64,000 bases of DNA, taken from positions 124,001 to 188,000 of the forward strand of contig CAMZGS010000005.1 of assembly GCA_947306475.1 (NCBI GenBank), read 5' to 3'. Origin of the DNA: an uncultured Comamonas sp. GTDB taxonomy: Bacteria; Pseudomonadota; Gammaproteobacteria; Burkholderiales; Burkholderiaceae_C. The position numbers and the translations under genes are program-made. The notes beneath the pieces were generated by a model. That model did not search any database and was not told the origin of the DNA. It was given only the letters and a program-made list of their open reading frames with translations. Position 1 is the first letter of the stretch, and every line of letters starts with the position of its first letter. Shown here one piece after another: positions 58,014 to 64,000 of this stretch.

Positions 58014-60965
58014 ATGCCCCTAATTTCGCTGATCATCCTGCCTTTTGTTGGCAGCCTGCTCGCTGCCGTGTTACCGGCCAATGCCCGCAATACGGAATCC
58101 ACTCTGGCGGGCATCATCGCCTTGGCCTGCACCATACAAGCGGCCTTGCTGTTCCCCGAAGTGGCCAATGGGGGGGTATTGCGCGAGGAGGTCGCATGGC
58201 TGCCGGCCCTGGGGCTCAACTTCGTCGTGCGCATGGACGGCTTTGCCTGGATGTTCAGCATGCTGGTGCTGGGCATCGGCTCCCTGGTGGTGCTGTATGC
58301 GCGCTACTACATGTCGCCGGCCGACCCGGTGCCACGTTTCTTTTCCTTCCTGCTGGCGTTCATGGGTGCCATGTCGGGAGTGGTGCTCTCCGGCAACATC
58401 ATCCAGCTGGTGTTCTTCTGGGAACTGACCAGCCTGTTCTCCTTCCTGCTCATCGGCTACTGGCACCACCGCCAGGATGCCCGGCGCGGGGCACGCATGG
58501 CCCTGACCGTCACAGGCACCGGCGGACTCTGCCTGCTGGCAGGCGTGCTCATCCTGGGGCACATTGTCGGCAGTTACGACCTGGATGTACTGCTGAACGC
58601 AGGAGATGCCGTCCGTTCGCATGCGCTTTACACGCCCATGCTGCTGCTGGTCCTGCTGGGCACCCTGAGCAAGAGTGCACAGTTTCCCTTCCACTTCTGG
58701 CTGCCCCACGCCATGGCAGCACCCACCCCCGTCTCCAGCTACCTGCACTCGGCCACCATGGTCAAGGCAGGTGTCTTCCTGATGGCGCGCCTGTGGCCCA
58801 TCCTGAGTGGCACCGATGAATGGTTCTGGCTGGTCAGCTGTGCGGGGGCTGCCACCTTGCTGCTGGGCGGCTACCTGGCGCTGTTCCAGAACGACCTGAA
58901 GGGCCTGCTGGCCTATTCCACCATCTCCCACCTGGGGCTGATCACCCTGCTGCTGGGGCTGAACAGCCCGCTGGCCGCCGTGGCGGCGGTGTTCCACATC
59001 ATCAACCACGCCACCTTCAAGGCCTCGCTCTTCATGGCAGCGGGCATTCTGGACCATGAAAGCGGCACGCGCGACATCACCCGCCTCTCCGGCCTGCGCT
59101 ACTCCATGCCCATTACCGCCACGCTGGCCTGCGTGGCCAGTGCCGCCATGGCAGGGGTGCCGCTGCTGAATGGTTTTCTCTCCAAGGAGATGTTTTTCGC
59201 GGAAACCGTCTTCCTGGATGCTGCCCCCTGGGTACGCATTGCCCTGCCGCTGGCTGCCACCCTGGCCGGCATGTTCAGCGTTGCCTACTCCCTGCGGTTC
59301 ACGGTGGATGTGTTCTTCGGCCCCAAGGCCGATGACCTGCCTCGCACCCCGCATGAGCCCCCCCACTGGATGCGCGTGCCGGTGGAGCTGCTGGTATTGA
59401 TCTGTCTGGTGGTCGGCATCTTCCCGGCCTGGACCGTTGGGGCCATCCTGCAGACCGCTGCCGCCCCGGTTGTAGGTGGAGAGATGCCTCCGGTCAACCT
59501 GGCCATCTGGCACGGCATCAACACCCCACTCATCATGAGCGTGATCGCCCTGATTGGCGGCATCGCCCTGTTTGCCGGACTGCGCTGGCTGCGCGCACGC
59601 GAAGTGCTGGGCTCTCGCCCCCCCGTGCTGCACCGCCTGAATGGCAAGCGCAGCTTTGAAAACCTGCTGGCACGCCTGAGCCTGTTGGCACGCAACGCGC
59701 GCCGCCTGCTGAACACCCAGCAGTTGCAATGGCAGATGCTGTGGCTGATCCTGCTGTCCCTGCTGGCTGCGGCCCTGCCCTTGCTGCTGGGTAGCGTGCA
59801 ACTGGGCTCACGCAGCAACCTGCCCTTGAATCCGGCATTTGCCCTGCTGTGGCTGGTGGGTTGCCTGTGCGCGCTGGGCGCAGCCTGGAAGGCGAAGTTC
59901 CACCGTATGGCCGCCCTGATCATGATGGGAGGGGCTGGCCTGGCCACCTGCCTGACCTTCCTGTGGTTCTCGGCCCCCGACCTGGCCCTGACCCAGCTGG
60001 TGGTGGAGATCGTCACCACCATCCTGCTGCTGCTGGGCCTGCGCTGGCTGCCCAGGCGCGAACAGCACCTGGGCCCCTCCTCACAGAAGCTGCAAAGCAG
60101 CGCCCGGCGGCGGCGCCTGCGCGATCTGCTCATTGCACTGGCCGCCGGGTGCGGCGTGGCCTGGCTGGCCTTTGCCATGATGAGCCGTCCCTTTGATGAC
60201 AGCACGTCCACCTATTTCCTGGAGCGCGCCCTCAGCGAAGGCGGCGGCACCAACGTGGTCAATGTGATCCTGGTCGATTTCCGCGGCTTCGACACCTTCG
60301 GTGAAATCGTCGTCCTTGGCGTCGTGGCCCTCACCATCTATGCCCTGCTGCGCCGCTTCCGCCCGGCACGGGAGACGATGGACCTGCCCGAGCAGCAACG
60401 CTTCCTCGCCGGCGACCTGCAGACCGACCTGCTCAACCCACGCAACGCCCACGACACCGCCATTGGCTACCTGATGGTTCCTGCCGTGCTGGTGCGCCTG
60501 CTGCTGCCCTTTGCCACCATGGTTGCCGCCTTCATCTTCATGCGCGGCCACAACGAACCAGGCGGCGGCTTCGTCGCCGGGCTGGTGTTTGCCGTGGCCC
60601 TGCTGCTGCAGTACATCGTCTCTGGCACGCAATGGGTGGAAGCGCACATGCCTCTCTTCCCACGCCGCTGGATCGGCATGGGCCTGCTGTTCGCCCTTGC
60701 CACCGGGTTGGGCTCCCTGGTGGTCGGCTACCCCTTCCTGACCAGCCACAGTTTCCACTGGCACCTGCCCCTGCTGGGCGAGCTGCACCTGGCCAGTGCC
60801 ACTTTCTTTGACATCGGCGTATTCGCTCTGGTGGTGGGCTCGACCCTGCTCATCCTGACCGCACTGGCCCACCAGTCGGTGCGCGCACACCGCTACCACG
60901 CCCGCGCACTGGAGGAAGCCCTGCGCCTCGAACAAGCCAATCAAAAAGAAGGAGGGAAGCTGTAA
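58014..60965 (+). CDS. mrpA: Mrp antiporter subunit A fused to B-type domain
   Basis: The large subunit of the multisubunit Na+(K+)/H+ antiporter, 983 residues. The N-terminal part is NuoL-like, with the proton-channel segments SKSAQFPFHFWLPHAMAAPTPVSSYLHSATMVKAG and INHATFKASLFMAAG (shown in part). DUF4040 follows, and a C-terminal MrpB-like domain (about 820-960) contains MRGHNEPGGGFVAGL. A separate mrpB is absent, so this is the fused PhaAB-like arrangement. No clear ribosome site precedes the ATG. Its TAA overlaps the mrpC ATG by one base. Confidence 0.93.
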   Translation: MPLISLIILPFVGSLLAAVLPANARNTESTLAGIIALACTIQAALLFPEVANGGVLREEVAWLPALGLNFVVRMDGFAWMFSMLVLGIGSLVVLYARYYMSPADPVPRFFSFLLAFMGAMSGVVLSGNIIQLVFFWELTSLFSFLLIGYWHHRQDARRGARMALTVTGTGGLCLLAGVLILGHIVGSYDLDVLLNAGDAVRSHALYTPMLLLVLLGTLSKSAQFPFHFWLPHAMAAPTPVSSYLHSATMVKAGVFLMARLWPILSGTDEWFWLVSCAGAATLLLGGYLALFQNDLKGLLAYSTISHLGLITLLLGLNSPLAAVAAVFHIINHATFKASLFMAAGILDHESGTRDITRLSGLRYSMPITATLACVASAAMAGVPLLNGFLSKEMFFAETVFLDAAPWVRIALPLAATLAGMFSVAYSLRFTVDVFFGPKADDLPRTPHEPPHWMRVPVELLVLICLVVGIFPAWTVGAILQTAAAPVVGGEMPPVNLAIWHGINTPLIMSVIALIGGIALFAGLRWLRAREVLGSRPPVLHRLNGKRSFENLLARLSLLARNARRLLNTQQLQWQMLWLILLSLLAAALPLLLGSVQLGSRSNLPLNPAFALLWLVGCLCALGAAWKAKFHRMAALIMMGGAGLATCLTFLWFSAPDLALTQLVVEIVTTILLLLGLRWLPRREQHLGPSSQKLQSSARRRRLRDLLIALAAGCGVAWLAFAMMSRPFDDSTSTYFLERALSEGGGTNVVNVILVDFRGFDTFGEIVVLGVVALTIYALLRRFRPARETMDLPEQQRFLAGDLQTDLLNPRNAHDTAIGYLMVPAVLVRLLLPFATMVAAFIFMRGHNEPGGGFVAGLVFAVALLLQYIVSGTQWVEAHMPLFPRRWIGMGLLFALATGLGSLVVGYPFLTSHSFHWHLPLLGELHLASATFFDIGVFALVVGSTLLILTALAHQSVRAHRYHARALEEALRLEQANQKEGGKL

Positions 60966-61330
60966 TGGAAACCGTATTGGCCATTGCCATAGGCGTGCTC
61001 ACCGGCTCGGGCGTCTGGCTGCTGCTGCGCCCGCGCACCTTTCAGGTCATCGTCGGCCTGTCGCTGCTTTCCTATGCGGTGAACCTCTTCATCTTCAGCA
61101 TGGGGCGTCGTGGCCTGGCCATCGCCAAGGAGCCCGTCCTGCACTCAGGTCTGCCGCAGGACCTGCTGCACTACGCCGACCCACTGCCGCAGGCCCTGGT
61201 ACTGACAGCCATCGTCATTGGCTTTGCCATGACCGCCCTGTTCCTGGTGGTGCTGCTGGCCTCCCGCGGCATGGCCGGCACCGACCACGTCGATGGCATC
61301 AAGGCCCGTGACGCGCAGGAGATGCCATGA
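60965..61330 (+). CDS. mrpC: Mrp antiporter subunit C
   Basis: A 121-residue NuoK-like subunit with three membrane helices (VLAIAIGVLTGSGVWLLL, a second around IVGLSLLSYAVNLFIF, and VLTAIVIGFAMTALFLVVLL). The start overlaps the mrpA stop (TAATG), with AAGGAGGG upstream inside mrpA, a strong coupled ribosome site. Confidence 0.93.
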   Translation: METVLAIAIGVLTGSGVWLLLRPRTFQVIVGLSLLSYAVNLFIFSMGRRGLAIAKEPVLHSGLPQDLLHYADPLPQALVLTAIVIGFAMTALFLVVLLASRGMAGTDHVDGIKARDAQEMP

Positions 61331-63021
61331 GCGCCTTGCTGCACCTTGCCAACGCCTGGATGCCGCACCTTCTGCTGGCCCCCATCGTGCTGCCCATGCT
61401 GACGGCGGCGCTCATGCTCCTGCTGAACGAAGAGCACCAGCGCACCAAGGTGGTGCTCAACGTTGCCTCCACCAGCCTGGGACTGGTGATTGCCATCGCC
61501 CTGTTTGCCTGGAGCGACAGTCAGACCCAGGCCATGAGCGTCTATCTGGTGAGCAACTGGTCTGCCCCATTTGGCATCGCCCTGGTGCTCGATCGCCTCA
61601 GCGCCATGCTGCTGCTGCTGGCCAGCTGCGTGGCACTGGCCAGTTGCATCTTTGCCATTGCCCGCTGGCACAAGGCTGGGGTGCACTTTCATCCGCTGTT
61701 TCAGTTCCAGCTCATGGGCCTGAGCGGCGCCTTCCTGACGGCCGACCTGTTCAACCTGTTCGTGTTCTTCGAAATCATGCTGGCAGCCTCCTACGGCCTG
61801 TTGCTGCATGGTTCAGGACGGCTGCGCGTGCAGGCGGGCATGCACTACATCGCCATCAACCTGGCCGCCTCCTCATTGTTCCTGCTGGGTGTCTCCATGC
61901 TCTATGGCCTGACCGGCACACTGAACATGGCCGACATGGCCCGCCTCATTCCTCAGGTCTCCGCCGCCGACCAGGGCCTGCTGCACGCAGCTGCCGGCCT
62001 GCTGGCCATGGCCTTCCTCATCAAGTCCGCCGTCTGGCCACTGAATTTCTGGCTGGTGCCCGGCTACAGCGCTGCCACCGCCCCGGTGGGTGCGCTGTTT
62101 GCCCTCATGACCAAGGTGGGCATCTACTCCGTGCTGCGGCTGTGGACGCTGATGTTCTCCAGCGAGGCCGGCGCCTCGGCGCAGTTTGGTGCCCAATGGC
62201 TGATTGCCGGAGGCATGGTGACCATGGTCTTTGGCAGCGTGGGCATGCTGGCAGCCACCCGCCTGACCCATCTGGCCGGATACGCAGCCATCCTGTCCTC
62301 GGGCACGCTGCTGGCTGCCACCGGCTTTGGTCAGATCACCCTGACCGCCGGGTTGCTGTACTACCTGCCCAGCTCCACTCTGGCCGTAGCAATCTTGTTC
62401 CTGCTGGCCGACGCCATCGACCGCTGGCGCAACGATGGCTCCAGCTTTGCCGACTGGGACGACGAGCAGGCCCCCTTCCTCAGCGCGGAGCTCATCCCCG
62501 CCCAGCACATCAACCTCGATGAAAACGAGCAGGCCCTGATCGGTCGCCCCATCCCTGCTGCCACCGTGTTCCTGGGCCTGGCCTTTCTGCTGTGCACCCT
62601 GGTCGTTGCCGGGCTGCCGCCGCTGTCAGGCTTCCTTGGCAAGTTCGCCATGCTGACGGCACTGCTCAACCCGCTGGGCCTGGGAACAGACCACCAGCCG
62701 GCCATGCCTGCCGCTGGCTGGGGCCTGCTGGCGCTGATGATCGGCAGCGGCCTGCTGGCGCTGATCGCCCTCACACGTGCGGGCATCCGCCTCTTCTGGG
62801 CCAGCCACGAGCGCAGCAATCCGGAAATCCGCCTGGCCGAGGGCGTGCCCATCGCCGCGCTCATGGGGCTGTGCATTGCCCTGACCGTGCAGGCGCAGGA
62901 CGCCATGCGCTACACCACCGCCACAGCCTCGGCGCTACTGCAACCGCAGGGCTACATCCAGTCTGTGCTGGGAACAATGCCGGTTGCCGCACCTGAGGCA
63001 ACACCACAGGAGCTGCCATGA
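61327..63021 (+). CDS. mrpD: Mrp antiporter subunit D
   Basis: A 564-residue NuoM/N-like proton-channel subunit with about fourteen membrane helices. Landmarks are FFEIMLAASYGLLLHGSG, AFLIKSAVWPLNFWLVPGYSAATAPVGALFALMTKVGIY (shown in parts) and VAGLPPLSGFLGKFAML. The ATG overlaps the mrpC stop by 4 bases (ATGA). Confidence 0.94.
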   Translation: MSALLHLANAWMPHLLLAPIVLPMLTAALMLLLNEEHQRTKVVLNVASTSLGLVIAIALFAWSDSQTQAMSVYLVSNWSAPFGIALVLDRLSAMLLLLASCVALASCIFAIARWHKAGVHFHPLFQFQLMGLSGAFLTADLFNLFVFFEIMLAASYGLLLHGSGRLRVQAGMHYIAINLAASSLFLLGVSMLYGLTGTLNMADMARLIPQVSAADQGLLHAAAGLLAMAFLIKSAVWPLNFWLVPGYSAATAPVGALFALMTKVGIYSVLRLWTLMFSSEAGASAQFGAQWLIAGGMVTMVFGSVGMLAATRLTHLAGYAAILSSGTLLAATGFGQITLTAGLLYYLPSSTLAVAILFLLADAIDRWRNDGSSFADWDDEQAPFLSAELIPAQHINLDENEQALIGRPIPAATVFLGLAFLLCTLVVAGLPPLSGFLGKFAMLTALLNPLGLGTDHQPAMPAAGWGLLALMIGSGLLALIALTRAGIRLFWASHERSNPEIRLAEGVPIAALMGLCIALTVQAQDAMRYTTATASALLQPQGYIQSVLGTMPVAAPEATPQELP

Positions 63022-63509
63022 TGCACCGCTTGCTTCCCGCCCCCTTGCTCTCGGCATCGCTGTGCGCGTTGTGGCTGCTGCTCAACCACAGCATTGCCCT
63101 GGGACACATCCTGCTGGGCGCGCTGCTGGGCTTGCTGATCCCGCTGCTCACACGGGGCCTGCGTCCCTTGCCGGTGCGGGTGCGCCGTCCGGGCGCCGCC
63201 CTCAAGCTGGCTGCCCGTGTGATGCACGACACCACCGTCTCCAACTGGAACGTGGTGCGCTTTCTGCTGTTTCCCCATCGGCGCCGCCATGCTGCCAACT
63301 TTGTCTATATCCCGCTGCAACTGCGCGACCCCAACGGCCTGGCCGTGCTGGCCATGATCGTGTGCATCACCCCCGGTACGGCGTGGGCCGAGATCTCGCG
63401 CGACCGCAGCATGCTCATGCTGCACGTGCTGGAGGTGGACGATCCGGAAAAAATCGCCCAGTACGTCAAGACCCACTACGAGCGCCCTTTGATGGAGATT
63501 TTTGAATGA
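63018..63509 (+). CDS. mrpE: Mrp antiporter subunit E
   Basis: A 163-residue subunit with two or three N-terminal membrane helices, then a cytoplasmic domain with VCITPGTAWAEISRD and a C-terminal YVKTHYERPLMEIFE. The start codon overlaps the mrpD stop (ATGATG; the second ATG is also usable). Confidence 0.92.
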   Translation: MMHRLLPAPLLSASLCALWLLLNHSIALGHILLGALLGLLIPLLTRGLRPLPVRVRRPGAALKLAARVMHDTTVSNWNVVRFLLFPHRRRHAANFVYIPLQLRDPNGLAVLAMIVCITPGTAWAEISRDRSMLMLHVLEVDDPEKIAQYVKTHYERPLMEIFE

Positions 63510-63781
63510 ATCCTTTGAGCTGGGCCCTCACGCTGGCTACCTTTTTGCTGGCGCTGGCCATGTTTCTGACGCTGCTGCGCCTGCTGCGCGGCCCCGGCGC
63601 ACCGGATCGCGTCCTGGCGCTGGACTGCATGTACCTCAATGGCATGCTGCTGGTGCTGGTGCTGGGCATGCGCTACAACTCCACCGTGTATTTCGAGGTG
63701 GCACTGCTCATTGCCCTGTTTGGCTGCGTCAGCACCACCGCCATGGCCAAGTTCCTGCTGCGCGGGGAGATCATTGAATGA
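63506..63781 (+). CDS. mrpF: Mrp antiporter subunit F
   Basis: A 91-residue subunit with three membrane helices and the family motif LLRGPGAPDRVLALD at about 27-41. Both ends overlap neighbours by four bases (ATGA). Confidence 0.93.
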   Translation: MNPLSWALTLATFLLALAMFLTLLRLLRGPGAPDRVLALDCMYLNGMLLVLVLGMRYNSTVYFEVALLIALFGCVSTTAMAKFLLRGEIIE

Positions 63782-64000
63782 GTCTGGACGAATTCCCTCT
63801 GTGGGCACAGTGGCTGATTGCCATCCTGACCGTGCTGGGGGCCCTGGTGGCCCTGCTCGGCTCCTGGGGCCTGATGCATCTGAAAACCTACTACGAGCGC
63901 GTGCACACCCCAGCCATCATCGCCACCATGGGCTGCTGGCTCATCATGTGGGCCACCCTGGTGTTCTACTCGGTCAGCGGCCACAGCCCGGCCCTGCACG
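63778..64000 (+). CDS. mrpG: Mrp antiporter subunit G, cut by window edge
   Basis: The first 74 residues of the last Mrp subunit, beginning MSLDEFPLWAQWLIAILTVLG, with HLKTYYERVHTPAIIATMG as in the family. Two membrane helices are visible. It overlaps mrpF by four bases. The remainder lies beyond 64000. Confidence 0.92.
   Translation, partial: MSLDEFPLWAQWLIAILTVLGALVALLGSWGLMHLKTYYERVHTPAIIATMGCWLIMWATLVFYSVSGHSPALH

Overview
The window is a GC-rich, gene-dense stretch of chromosome from a betaproteobacterium, most likely Burkholderiales, family Comamonadaceae (Comamonas or a close relative). The grounds are the gene order der-hfq-hflX-hflK-hflC-hisZ-purA, the pilF-rodZ-ispG-hisS-yfgM-bamB-der block, the EarP/EF-P (Arg32) pair, an orphan ChpA-like kinase, and a dispersed interrupted palindrome of a kind I associate loosely with this family. 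No phage, plasmid, insertion sequence or CRISPR array is visible. Both ends cut genes: alaS on the left (its C-terminus is missing) and mrpG on the right. No gap above about 300 bases lacks a gene; the largest spacers (54262-54546 and 55399-55647) hold a promoter, a terminator and leader hairpins.

Positions 1-24874 form an unbroken minus-strand run of 23 housekeeping genes. In transcription order they are surE, pcm and an nlpD-like gene (protein repair, survival, cell division), rluD, scpB and rluB (rRNA modification, chromosome segregation), ndk, rlmN, pilF, rodZ, ispG, hisS, yfgM, bamB and der (translation, isoprenoids, outer-membrane and ribosome assembly), hfq, hflX, hflK and hflC (RNA chaperone and membrane-protease regulation), hisZ, purA and a phosphoribosyltransferase gene (histidine and purine metabolism), and alaS.

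Positions 24945-50311 are mosaic, with short units on both strands. They include a degenerate GGDEF protein, gltS, aroC, a CBS protein, a hydrolase, a YihY membrane protein, a DUF2069 protein, an FAD oxidoreductase, thyA, earP-efp, tRNA-Val(GAC), a ferredoxin, a CHASE/PAS/GGDEF/EAL sensor, hrpA, an MFS transporter, murB, yajQ, a degenerate HD-domain protein, plsY with a basic tail, and ybaK.

Positions 50455-64000 are all plus strand: an orphan ChpA-like hybrid kinase with sixteen Glu-Pro repeats, a membrane-anchored lytic transglycosylase, glyA-nrdR, a small secreted helix-hairpin-helix protein, and a tightly overlapping Mrp cation/proton antiporter operon (mrpAB-C-D-E-F-G).

The most unusual structure is the dispersed interrupted palindrome. 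A full copy has two arms of about 34 nt around a T-rich centre, roughly 80 bp in all. Four full copies (14090, 19052, 27903 and 41766) and two clear single arms (33842 and 48942) lie in the window, with weaker candidates inside earP and the ChpA-like gene. The copy at 41766 sits in frame inside hrpA and encodes a polar linker, which recalls the coding palindromic elements of Rickettsia.
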